Shown: one piece after another, positions 55,027-63,551 of the stretch
Position numbering within the stretch: position 1 is the stretch's first letter
Layout: every line of letters begins with the position of its first letter
Assembly: GCA_951812755.1 (NCBI GenBank)
Contig: OX638329.1
Coordinates: 1 to 64,000, forward strand
Direction of reading: 5' to 3'
Length of the DNA: 64,000 bases
DNA from: an uncultured Latescibacterota bacterium
GTDB lineage: Bacteria > Latescibacterota > UBA2968
Position numbers and translations under genes: made by a program
The notes under the pieces: generated by a model
What the model was told of the DNA's origin: nothing
Databases searched by the model: none
The model's input: the letters and a program-made list of their open reading frames with translations, nothing else

Positions 55027-55958
55027 TCTATCGAACATTTGGCAAAACGGGATGGCGTGTTTCCGTCGTAGGATTGGGAACCTGGAACCTGGGCAACCAG
55101 TGGGGCGAGTTGAGCGATCGAGAGGCAACCGATATTTTGCTGGCCGCCATTGACAATGGAATGAACCTGCTCGACACCGCCGAATCTTATGGCATCCCCA
55201 ATGGCATGAGCGAATTGCGCATTGGCAAAACCCTCACACCCTCAATGCGCGACAAACTGATTATCGTGAGCAAAATAGGCAACTGGGGAAGCCGCACCGG
55301 AGCACCTGTGCCAAAGACGGGCGTTGATGCCATTCGCCTGTGCGGACACGCATGCCTGGGCCGCATGCAAACCGACCGTATCGATGTCATGTTATGCCAT
55401 GAAGGTGGCATTGAGGACCCATCCGTTTACATCGAAGGTTTTGACACCCTGTGCCAAGAGGGTATTGTCCTCACATACGGCATCTCGACAAATAGCCTGA
55501 ATGTACTGAAAAACTTCTACGAAATATCAAACGGCGTTTGCGCCGTAGTAGAAGTGGATTACTCCCTGATCAATCGCGAACCAGAAGCGGGATTTCTCGA
55601 TTATTGCACAGAGAAAAATCTGGGCATCCTCGTACGAGGCCCATTGGCCAAGGGCGTCTTATCCGGCAAATACAACCGCGAAAGCGTATTTGGCGATACC
55701 GTACGCGACGACTGGAACCCGGGACAATCCGACCGCGAGGAATACGAAGACATGCTCGACAAGTTGGAAGCGATCAGAGAAGCCATTGGAGATGATTCAA
55801 AGCTCGTGGAAACCGCTCTCCGGTATGTCATCTCGCACAAGTCCAACCCCGTCGTCATCCCGGGCGCGACAAAGGTCGAACAAGTAATAGACAATGCTCG
55901 GGCAGGTGCCGCCTTGCTGGATGAGGACCTGTATCGAAACCTGTCAGCAAGTCATTGA
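55023..55958 (+). CDS. Aldo-keto reductase
   Basis: The protein has 311 aa. The ATG at 55023 overlaps the previous stop (ATGA). Features: IYRTFGKTGWRVSVVGLGTW, NLLDTAESYG, and the catalytic Tyr in AESYG with the Lys in VSKIGNWG, plus the NADPH-binding GATKVEQVIDN near the C-terminus. Probably reduces an aldehyde or keto sugar; substrate unknown. Confidence 0.8.
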   Translation: MIYRTFGKTGWRVSVVGLGTWNLGNQWGELSDREATDILLAAIDNGMNLLDTAESYGIPNGMSELRIGKTLTPSMRDKLIIVSKIGNWGSRTGAPVPKTGVDAIRLCGHACLGRMQTDRIDVMLCHEGGIEDPSVYIEGFDTLCQEGIVLTYGISTNSLNVLKNFYEISNGVCAVVEVDYSLINREPEAGFLDYCTEKNLGILVRGPLAKGVLSGKYNRESVFGDTVRDDWNPGQSDREEYEDMLDKLEAIREAIGDDSKLVETALRYVISHKSNPVVIPGATKVEQVIDNARAGAALLDEDLYRNLSASH

Positions 55959-56026
55959 CTTTTTTGCGGGGCTTTTTAATTTTGTTCTATATTCAGTACT
56001 TGCAATGACAAAACAGGAGACGCGGA

Positions 56027-56455
56027 ATGCCACATTCGAAAATTACCTCCAGCCACCGGATCACTATTCCCAAGCCGGTATTTGAAAAACTCGGCCTCAA
56101 AGTGGGTGATGTGATTGAGGTAATTGAAGAGAATGGAAAAGTCGTCCTCATACCACAACAGATGGTCTATAATCCCCCAAAGCTTTCGAAAAAAGAACAG
56201 CGAATTCTCGCGCGGGCAAAAGACAAGATCAAGACCATCAACGAGGACATGCTTAATGCCAAAGGATTAACCGAGACAGAGGCCAACGTGGCAGTTAAAA
56301 CAGGTCTAATCGATCCGGAGCAGAAGTACTGGTGGCTGGAGTCATGGCAGAAAGGCGAGCGGGAAGCTGAGCGAGACGAGCGGGAGGGTCGATCTTCCAG
56401 TGCATTTGAAACGGCAGAAGGTCTCCTTGTCCACCTTCATAAACAGCGTGCATGA
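56027..56455 (+). CDS. SpoVT/AbrB-type antitoxin-like protein
   Basis: The protein has 142 aa. The N-terminal swapped-hairpin AbrB domain (about 1-45, SSHRITIPKPVFEKLGLKVG) is followed by a charged C-terminal half. A gene overlapping its end encodes a RelE-type protein, so it is probably the antitoxin and the operon's autoregulator. This pairing resembles PrlF/YhaV. The C-terminal extension is longer than in most AbrB antitoxins. Confidence 0.7.
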   Translation: MPHSKITSSHRITIPKPVFEKLGLKVGDVIEVIEENGKVVLIPQQMVYNPPKLSKKEQRILARAKDKIKTINEDMLNAKGLTETEANVAVKTGLIDPEQKYWWLESWQKGEREAERDEREGRSSSAFETAEGLLVHLHKQRA

Positions 56456-56709
56456 AAATCGTCACAGAGAAATCATTTGACCGCGACTATGCGCGACTGC
56501 CACGGAACATCCAGGAACGTGTTGACAAGCAACTCTCACTTCTCTTTTCTAATCCATATCACGGTTCTCTCCAGACCCAGAAGATGCGAGGTCATGCCGA
56601 TATCTGGGAAGCTCGTGTCACCGGAAGTTACAGGTTCACGTTCAAGATCGTGGGCGATACGTACCGTCTGCGCCGAGTTGGGACTCATGAGATTTATAGG
56701 AAGCCGTAA
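56452..56709 (+). CDS. RelE/YafQ-type toxin-like protein
   Basis: The protein has 85 aa. RelE/ParE-superfamily fold: EKSFDRDYARLPRNIQERVD, an interior WEARVTGSYRFTF, and the closing YRLRRVGTHEIYRKP. It overlaps the antitoxin stop by 4 bp (ATGA). Likely a ribosome-dependent mRNA endonuclease; expected catalytic basic residues are not all certain by eye. Confidence 0.7.
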   Translation: MKIVTEKSFDRDYARLPRNIQERVDKQLSLLFSNPYHGSLQTQKMRGHADIWEARVTGSYRFTFKIVGDTYRLRRVGTHEIYRKP

Positions 56710-56747
56710 GAAATGCCTACTGGTCCGCTATTTGGCAATTTTTTACA

Positions 56748-56778
56748 CCCACTCATACACGAGTGGGTTTTTTATTTT
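56748..56778 (+). terminator. Rho-independent terminator of the TA pair
   Basis: CCCACTC-atacac-GAGTGGG followed by TTTTTTATTTT. Confidence 0.85.
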
Positions 56779-56809
56779 ATAACCTGACGTTACGCGGGTC
56801 TGGCGTTTT

Positions 56810-56903
56810 GTCATGCTGAGCGGAGTGGAACGGAGCCGAAGCATCTGTTCCACCGGCGTTGGTAGGAGATTCTTCGACTCCGCTGCGCTACGCTCAGAAT
56901 GAC
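56810..56903. repeat. Palindromic intergenic element
   Basis: GTCATgCTGAGCGgAG ... CTaCGCTCAGaATGAC, imperfect 40-bp arms around a short loop; outer flanks also carry inverted TGAYGTTACGC. It looks like a MITE or large REP-type element inserted after the toxin-antitoxin terminator. Confidence 0.65.
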
Positions 56904-56982
56904 AGGCGCATTATATTCTTCCTATGCGTAACATCAGTTATAATATCGCTCCGCAAGAGGTGAAAAGACAGATTCGGTTTTG

Positions 56983-57011
56983 TTGCATTCTGCCCTATGA
57001 ACTGCTATAAT
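56983..57011 (+). promoter_or_regulatory. Sigma-70-type promoter
   Basis: TTGCAT-N17-TATAAT, a good match, about 75 bp upstream of the gene at 57086. Confidence 0.65.
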
Positions 57012-57085
57012 AGAAATCGCGTAAGATGACACACGGGACGGAGACCATCCCCTACGATGATTCATGTTTAAATAAGGAAAATCAG

Positions 57086-58084
57086 ATGCAAACACGGATT
57101 CCATTTAATAAGTTAAAAGACGCATTTGTCGCGGCACTCCTGAAGGCAGAATTACCACAGGACCGCGCGGAATTGTGCGGGCGACTATTCGCAGAGAATC
57201 AGCGCGACGGCGTATATTCCCATGGACTGAACCGATTTCCCGGACTACTGGCAAAACTGCGCGAAGGACGATTAGACGGCACAGCCGAACCCGAGTGCGT
57301 AAAAGCTCTCGGCGTCATAGAACAATGGGATGGCAAAATGGGAATAGGGCTGGTCAATGCCCATCTCGCGATGGGACGCGCAATTGAAATCGCAAAAGCA
57401 AACGGCATGGGATGTATAGGCTTGCGCAACACAAACCACTGGATGCGCGCCGGAGCTTATGGCCTGCAAGCCGCTGATGCGGGATGCATCGGCATGTGCT
57501 GGACCAACACAACCCCACTCATGCCGCCCTGGGGCGCAACGGAAAAACGCATTGGAAACAACCCAATGACAATGGCGATCCCGAGAAAAGAGGGACATAT
57601 TCTCCTGGACATGGCGATGAGCCAGTATTCCAATGGCAAACTGGAAGTCTTACAAGCGCGAGGAGAGACATTACCTATCGCCGGAGGATTTGACACGAAA
57701 GGCAATCTGACATGCGACCCCGGCGCCATACTCGATTCAAAACGCGCCCTCCCAATTGGCTACTGGAAAGGATCGGCACTCGCGATCGTGCTCGACACCC
57801 TCGCCGCGCTATTATCAGCCGGTCAAACAACGCACGACATCGGCGCACAGGGCGATGAACACGCCGTATCGCAAACCTATATTGCAATTGATGTCACATC
57901 ATTAAACGGACGGGAAATGTGTGAACGCATTGTAAACGGCATCATTGACGATCTACATGAAGTTCACGAATCCGCGCGCTATCCCGGCGAAGGCATGTTG
58001 CTGATACGATGCGAGAGCGAGGAGAAAGGGGTGCTCGTAGATGAGGATCAATGGGAAGAATTATTGAGGCTAATAACCGATTAA
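57086..58084 (+). CDS. Ldh/YiaK-type NAD(P)-dependent oxidoreductase
   Basis: The protein has 332 aa. The ATG at 57086 follows AAGGAAA. Family markers: RDGVYSHGLNRFPG (catalytic His loop), GLRNTNHWMRAGAYG, and IGNNPMTMAIPRK near 165. Closest in style to 2,3-diketo-L-gulonate reductases. First gene of a rightward operon of at least seven genes; reduces a keto sugar acid (inference). Confidence 0.8.
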   Translation: MQTRIPFNKLKDAFVAALLKAELPQDRAELCGRLFAENQRDGVYSHGLNRFPGLLAKLREGRLDGTAEPECVKALGVIEQWDGKMGIGLVNAHLAMGRAIEIAKANGMGCIGLRNTNHWMRAGAYGLQAADAGCIGMCWTNTTPLMPPWGATEKRIGNNPMTMAIPRKEGHILLDMAMSQYSNGKLEVLQARGETLPIAGGFDTKGNLTCDPGAILDSKRALPIGYWKGSALAIVLDTLAALLSAGQTTHDIGAQGDEHAVSQTYIAIDVTSLNGREMCERIVNGIIDDLHEVHESARYPGEGMLLIRCESEEKGVLVDEDQWEELLRLITD

Positions 58085-58106
58085 ACCATTTCTCAGGAGC
58101 GTTTTT

Positions 58107-58958
58107 ATGGCTAACCCATTATTACCCACGACCAATGCCGACGGCTTGCCCGTCGTGCCGATGAGTGAAGAGCAGAAATACCTGTTTGACCTGAAGGGAT
58201 GGATCTGCTTGCCCGACTTGCTCACCGAAGAAGAATTCATACCCGTACGCGAACACCAGATGAAATTTTTGTACGAACGCGACTCATTGTCCCCTGATGA
58301 ACGCGACAATCACGGCGGCGCATCGCAAATACTACTCGACCACCCGGCCGTAGTCGGTGTATTAAACGAAATCATCTCACATCAGAGGTTGGCAACCGAA
58401 GACTGCTACGGATTTCGGTTCGACCATACGTACACCAGTCATCGACGAGCCGGTCACGACAATTTCCGCCCCCATGGCGGAGGTGGATACTTCAACTTTC
58501 TCGGAAATTCCCACATCTATCAAATGCAACCGGGAAAAATTCACGCGGGATTGATCCGCGTCGTCTGGGAATTGAACGAAGTACGAGAAGGCGACGGCAC
58601 CATGTTCTTATCGGGCAGTCACAAAGCCGCATTCCCCCGCCCCGAAACCCTGAGCGGACGCGGAAGCGACCTGTGGGACACATATTCCTGCGTTGCGGGA
58701 TCCGCACTGATCTTCACCGAAGCCCTGTGCCATACAGGTACAAAATGGGGCAACGAAGAATGGGATCGGTTGAGCCTATTCACCTGTTACAACACCGTAA
58801 ACGCAAAATGGGGCAAAGGATGCCCGCCGCCTGAAGTCATTGCCGCGATGCCTCCAAAGCGACAAACCCTGTTCCGCGGTGTCTGGCACGGCATGCGCGA
58901 AGTCCCGAATGTGAATAAATATTACGACGAAGCAAATATCGGGCGGTATGTAGGATAA
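58107..58958 (+). CDS. Phytanoyl-CoA-dioxygenase-like oxygenase
   Basis: The protein has 283 aa. PhyH family: MSEEQKYLFDLKGWICLPDL N-terminus, HNNFRPHGGGG-type metal region near 115-130, FLSGSHKAAFP near 175 and a distal His in CHTGTKW. Uses Fe(II) and 2-oxoglutarate to hydroxylate an unknown small molecule. Confidence 0.78.
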   Translation: MANPLLPTTNADGLPVVPMSEEQKYLFDLKGWICLPDLLTEEEFIPVREHQMKFLYERDSLSPDERDNHGGASQILLDHPAVVGVLNEIISHQRLATEDCYGFRFDHTYTSHRRAGHDNFRPHGGGGYFNFLGNSHIYQMQPGKIHAGLIRVVWELNEVREGDGTMFLSGSHKAAFPRPETLSGRGSDLWDTYSCVAGSALIFTEALCHTGTKWGNEEWDRLSLFTCYNTVNAKWGKGCPPPEVIAAMPPKRQTLFRGVWHGMREVPNVNKYYDEANIGRYVG

Positions 58959-58974
58959 AAAATAGGAGCAAATC

Positions 58975-59619
58975 ATGAACATATTGATCACCTCGGGCAA
59001 AACAGCACTATCCCGGGCACTGGCAGCGGATCTGGCACAAGAACACGAGGTCGTCCTGACAGATCTCGTAGATGTAGAGACAGATTGCGACTTTGTTAAA
59101 TGCGAACTCGGGCACGAAGGAGAAACAGAAGCCCTCGTCCAGGGAATGGACGCCATTGTGCATCTCGCGGAACTGCCCGAAGAACTAAAAAATGACGAAC
59201 GGGAAATAGACTTCCAAACCCGATGCACTTATAACATCATGCACGCAGCACGGGAGAAAAACGTGCCACACGTCATCTATATCAGTTCCCTGAGCTTATT
59301 CGCGTCCTGCGACCCCAACTGGAACGTCACAGAAGTCTGGGCACCGCGACCTTCGACAGAATCGGCACCTATGGCGCGCTACCTGGGTGAATTTACCTGC
59401 CGGGAATTTGCGCGTGAGCATTCGGTCCGCGTAACCTGCTTGCGATTTGGAGACATAGACAGCGATGGCGACACGGCATTGACAACAGAAGACGCGGTAA
59501 ACGCCATCGGAAAAGCACTCGCCACAAACGGACCCATGTGGCAGGTCTTGCACGTCCAATCAGACGTTGAAAATGCCCGGTTCCCCACAAATCAGGCAAA
59601 GCAAGCATTGAATCTTTAA
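58975..59619 (+). CDS. NAD-dependent epimerase/dehydratase-like protein (short)
   Basis: The protein has 214 aa. SDR-type fold: MNILITSGKTALSRALAADL start, MDAIVHLAELPE, and VIYISSLSLFA. The usual YxxxK active-site Tyr is not evident (there is ARYLGEFTC at that place), so catalysis is uncertain. Followed 13 bp later by a second such gene. Confidence 0.65.
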   Translation: MNILITSGKTALSRALAADLAQEHEVVLTDLVDVETDCDFVKCELGHEGETEALVQGMDAIVHLAELPEELKNDEREIDFQTRCTYNIMHAAREKNVPHVIYISSLSLFASCDPNWNVTEVWAPRPSTESAPMARYLGEFTCREFAREHSVRVTCLRFGDIDSDGDTALTTEDAVNAIGKALATNGPMWQVLHVQSDVENARFPTNQAKQALNL

Positions 59620-59632
59620 TAATGAGGTAACC

Positions 59633-60361
59633 ATGAAAGTCGTAATCTACGGAAGCAATGGCCAGTTGGGACCGCACGTAGTCAAAGCTCTGGAAGGACA
59701 TGTAGATCTGCGCTTAACCGACCTGGAGCCTTATGACACACCGCACGAAATGATGATCGTAGATGTATCAGACCCCGATGCGGTCACGCGCGCGGCAGAA
59801 GGCATGGATGCAATCATCAACCTATCCGTCTTGCGCCCCCACCGACAGATCGCGTTTGACGTAAACACAATGGGTTGTTACAACATCATGCGCGCAGCAG
59901 TTGCACATGGGATCCCGAGGGTAATCAATACGGGACCGCACTTCACCGTACAGGGCGCACCTTATGAAACATTAGATTACAACATCGGTCCCGATGTCCC
60001 CCCCAAACCCAGCACAAATCTATACGCCCTATCAAAGGGCCTGGGCCAAGAAATCTGCCGAATCTTTACCACACAGAGCGATGTCTATGTACTGTGTTAC
60101 TTATTCTACATCTTCTGCTATCACGACGACCTGTCAAGACCCGGACTGAACCGTCCGTTCCTCGTGACATGGCGCGATGCATCAGCGGCATTCTTACCGG
60201 GCCTGACCATCGACCTCAAAACACTGCCATCGCAATGCGAAGTCTTCAACATCTTTGCAAACCGACCACACCAGAAGTTCTCAAATGAAAAAGCAAAGCG
60301 CATTCTGGGATGGCAGCCTAAGGATGAATTAGAGCATACCTATACAAAGGAAAAAAAATGA
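59633..60361 (+). CDS. NAD-dependent epimerase/dehydratase
   Basis: The protein has 242 aa. Nucleotide-binding GSNGQLGPHVVKAL at the start (a GxxGxxG pattern), MDAIINLSVLRP, and YALSKGLGQEI as the YxxxK catalytic pair. Probably modifies a sugar or sugar-acid; it overlaps the next ATG by 4 bp. Confidence 0.75.
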   Translation: MKVVIYGSNGQLGPHVVKALEGHVDLRLTDLEPYDTPHEMMIVDVSDPDAVTRAAEGMDAIINLSVLRPHRQIAFDVNTMGCYNIMRAAVAHGIPRVINTGPHFTVQGAPYETLDYNIGPDVPPKPSTNLYALSKGLGQEICRIFTTQSDVYVLCYLFYIFCYHDDLSRPGLNRPFLVTWRDASAAFLPGLTIDLKTLPSQCEVFNIFANRPHQKFSNEKAKRILGWQPKDELEHTYTKEKK

Positions 60362-61587
60362 AAATCCGACCCAACCTCGTCCCGGAGACCGAGCGGAACA
60401 ACCTCGAAGTCATCCAACTCACGGATGAATCGATCCCCTCATCACACATCTACATGGAAGCGCAGATCTTCACACCCGATTCCCAACGGCTGATCCTTCA
60501 CCGATCTGCGCATCCCCACGGCTCTGATCCAAAGGACTCCGAGCACCAGTTCCTCATCTGCGACCTCGAAGACCATTGCAACTTGACACCAATCACCACC
60601 GAACTCGGAACCACGGGACCATCCATCTCACCAGACGGCGAATGGCTCTACTACTTCGTCAACGAAACAGAGCCTGGAGGCGGACGCCTAACGCTCAAGC
60701 GCGTCAAAATGGACGGAACAGAACGCGACACCATCTATGTCCTGGATCACGCGATCCCGGACACCGACTTCAGATTGAGCCGACCGTATCCCCTCTCGAC
60801 AATCTCATCCGACGGCAAGCGCATCGCCATCTCGGGATTCCTCGGCGACGGCAAAACCGCAGGCGCGCCCTGGGGGCTCCTCGTCTTTGAAATTGAGGAC
60901 CCATCTGTACGCCTGATCTTTCACGGCCCCTCCTGGTGCAATATCCACCCACAATACACGCGCCAGACAGACCCTGTCGCTTCCCATGACATCATGATCC
61001 AGGAAAATCACGGCAACACCGCATCAGCCGACGGCAGCGTAGAAACACTCGTCAGCGGACGGGGTGCAGACATCCACCTGATCCGGGACGACGGCACGGC
61101 ACTGCGCGACTTCCCCTGGGGACGGGACGGAAACGAATTCTGTCAGGGGCATCAATGCTGGCAGGGACAAAGCGACATCGCCATTACCAGCACGAGCACA
61201 CGCGAACCCGCTGAAAGACAACTCATCGCAGGACGCGCTGCGGATCACATTGGGGATGAAGGCATCAACACACCGGGCGGATGGCGAAACGACCTGTCCC
61301 GCTCCTTCGACACACCCGACTTCTGCCACTTCGCAACAGACATCGACGGGAAACGGTTAATCACAGACGCAGGTCCAATAGATGCGGGCGGCGCGGTCTG
61401 GCTATTCGATCTCCCCGAAGAAGAGGAAGACGCGCTCGCAAACGCGCGAAAAGTCGCAGACCCCGGATCTTCCTGGCAAAAACACACGCACATCCATCCC
61501 TTCCTCTCCCCAGATGGACAATCGGGCTTCTTCAACTCCGATGAAAGCGGCATATTACAGGCGTATATGGTGCGCGGCTGGTCTTAA
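60358..61587 (+). CDS. Oligogalacturonate-lyase-like beta-propeller
   Basis: The protein has 409 aa. It resembles PL22 oligogalacturonate lyase in its propeller blades (QIFTPDSQRLILHR, ISPDGEWLYYF, HPFLSPDGQSGFFNSDESGI). There is no signal peptide, fitting a cytoplasmic enzyme cleaving pectin-derived disaccharides. Catalytic His residues (HTHIHPF and others) are plausible. Family assignment is from pattern recognition; context (pectate lyase nearby) supports it. Confidence 0.65.
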   Translation: MKIRPNLVPETERNNLEVIQLTDESIPSSHIYMEAQIFTPDSQRLILHRSAHPHGSDPKDSEHQFLICDLEDHCNLTPITTELGTTGPSISPDGEWLYYFVNETEPGGGRLTLKRVKMDGTERDTIYVLDHAIPDTDFRLSRPYPLSTISSDGKRIAISGFLGDGKTAGAPWGLLVFEIEDPSVRLIFHGPSWCNIHPQYTRQTDPVASHDIMIQENHGNTASADGSVETLVSGRGADIHLIRDDGTALRDFPWGRDGNEFCQGHQCWQGQSDIAITSTSTREPAERQLIAGRAADHIGDEGINTPGGWRNDLSRSFDTPDFCHFATDIDGKRLITDAGPIDAGGAVWLFDLPEEEEDALANARKVADPGSSWQKHTHIHPFLSPDGQSGFFNSDESGILQAYMVRGWS

Positions 61588-61611
61588 GCAAGACAAAAAG
61601 GAGGTACCAAA

Positions 61612-63540
61612 TTGATTCCCAGACAAGTGCTATTCGGCAACCCAGAAAAAACCATGGCCCGAATCAGTCCCGACGGCGAGTACCTGAGCTACCTCGCGCC
61701 AGTGGAGGGCGTCTTAAACGTCTGGATCACCGCAGTAGAAGATCCCGACTCAGCCAGACCGATCACCAAAGACGAAGAACGCGGCATCCGCCACTACGAC
61801 TGGACCTATGATGGGCAGCACATCCTGTACTACCAGGATGCCAGGGGCGATGAAGACTGGCACGTGTACGCGACGAATATCACCACGGGCGAGACCCGAG
61901 ACCTGACGCCCTTTGAAAAAGTCAACTCGCAGATTCTTTCGGTCAATGAAAAGACGCCCAACGAGATCCTGATCGGCATCAACACCCGCAATCCGCAACT
62001 GCACGACGTCTATCGCATCGAGCTTTCCACTGGCGAGCGGACCCTGATCGAAGAAAATCCGGGCTTTGTCTCTTACCTGTTCGACAACGACGACCACACG
62101 CGTTTTGCCATGACATTTTCGCCGACCGGGGGACAGGTGATCCTCCAACGGAACGAGAGCAACCAGTGGCAACCCTTCCTGGAAGTCCCCAACACCGACG
62201 CCCTGACGACCTATCTGACCGGCTTCGACAAATCAAACCAGATCCTCTATATGATCGACAGCCGCAAGCGAAACACAGCCGCCCTGTTCACCCTCGATCT
62301 GGCGTCCGGCAAACAAGAACTGGTGGCCGAGGACGGCCGCGCGGATGTGGGCGGGATGCTGGTTCATCCGACAGAGAAACACGTGCAAGCCGTGTCGTTC
62401 ATTTACGACCGCAACCGCTGGCACGTACTGGACCCGGCGATACAAGAAGACATAGATTACTTGCACTCGGTGGAAGACGGCGAATTGTCCATCACCAGCC
62501 GCACGCTCGACGACCGCTTGTGGATAGCGGCCTACGCCCTGGACAACGGGCCGGTCAAATACTACCTGTACGACCGCACCGGGAAGCAGGCGAATTACCT
62601 GTTCAGCAACCGCACGGACCTGGACGAGTACCAACTGGCCAGGATGCACTCCCTGACCATCAAATCCCGCGACGGATGGAATCTGGTCAGCTATCTGACG
62701 CTTCCCCCCGACAGCACCCCCGACGGCGAGGCTCGACCGAGCAATCCGGTACCGCTGGTTCTGCTGGTTCACGGAGGTCCCTGGGGGCGCGACGTCTGGG
62801 GCTACGATTCGCAGCATCAATGGCTGTCGAACCGCGGTTACGCCGTGCTGGGCGTCAACTTCCGCGGCTCGACCGGCTTCGGCAAGGAATTCACCAACGC
62901 CGGCAATGGCGAGTGGGCCGGCAAAATGCACGACGACCTGATTGACGCTGTCAACTGGGCGATCCGTGAAAAGATCACGCAACGCGACCAGGTGGCGATA
63001 ATGGGCGGCAGCTACGGCGGATACGCGACCCTGGTCGGGCTGACCTTCACCCCCGATACATTCGTCTGCGGCGTCGATATTGTCGGCCCGAGCAACCTCG
63101 TCACATTGCTACAAAACGTGCCGCCTTATTGGGTTCCGATCTTGCCAATGATGAAAGACCGCGTAGGTGACTGGACAACAGAAGAGGGCCAGAAATCCTT
63201 ACTGGCCAAATCGCCGCTTGCGCGCGTAGATCAGATCCAGCGGCCTCTGCTAATCGGCCAGGGTGCCAACGACCCGCGCGTCAAACAAATCGAATCCGAT
63301 CAAATTGTCGAGGCGATGAAGCAAAAAAACATCCCCGTGACCTACGTGCTTTATCCGGATGAAGGGCACGGATTCGCACGGCCAGAAAACCGCTTGTCGT
63401 TTTACGCCGTCGCTGAGGCGTTCTTGTCCGAGCACCTGGGCGGACGGTTTGAACCGGTCGGAGAAGACTTTCAAGGATCAAAAATTCAGGTGCCAGAGGG
63501 CGCGGACCAGGTCCCTGGACTCCAGGCGGCTCTGGCGTAA
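61612..63540 (+). CDS. S9-family (prolyl-oligopeptidase-type) peptidase
   Basis: The protein has 642 aa. It starts with TTG at 61612, 7 nt after AAGGAGG. N-terminal propeller-like half (about 1-350), then alpha/beta hydrolase with catalytic Ser in GGSYGGYATL (near 465), Asp in GANDPRVK (near 552) and His in EGHGFARP (near 585). Cleaves short peptides, or esters, in the cytoplasm. Operon context suggests use during substrate uptake, but this is not established. Confidence 0.85.
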   Translation: MIPRQVLFGNPEKTMARISPDGEYLSYLAPVEGVLNVWITAVEDPDSARPITKDEERGIRHYDWTYDGQHILYYQDARGDEDWHVYATNITTGETRDLTPFEKVNSQILSVNEKTPNEILIGINTRNPQLHDVYRIELSTGERTLIEENPGFVSYLFDNDDHTRFAMTFSPTGGQVILQRNESNQWQPFLEVPNTDALTTYLTGFDKSNQILYMIDSRKRNTAALFTLDLASGKQELVAEDGRADVGGMLVHPTEKHVQAVSFIYDRNRWHVLDPAIQEDIDYLHSVEDGELSITSRTLDDRLWIAAYALDNGPVKYYLYDRTGKQANYLFSNRTDLDEYQLARMHSLTIKSRDGWNLVSYLTLPPDSTPDGEARPSNPVPLVLLVHGGPWGRDVWGYDSQHQWLSNRGYAVLGVNFRGSTGFGKEFTNAGNGEWAGKMHDDLIDAVNWAIREKITQRDQVAIMGGSYGGYATLVGLTFTPDTFVCGVDIVGPSNLVTLLQNVPPYWVPILPMMKDRVGDWTTEEGQKSLLAKSPLARVDQIQRPLLIGQGANDPRVKQIESDQIVEAMKQKNIPVTYVLYPDEGHGFARPENRLSFYAVAEAFLSEHLGGRFEPVGEDFQGSKIQVPEGADQVPGLQAALA

Positions 63541-63551
63541 ATGAGAACCAC

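Larger units (their letters stand above)
56710..57085. other. Intergenic region with terminator, palindromic element and promoter
   Basis: Holds the terminator at 56748-56778, the palindromic repeat at 56810-56903, outer inverted ends (tgacgttacgc ... gcgtaacatca), and the promoter at 56983-57011 for the next operon. Confidence 0.6.
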
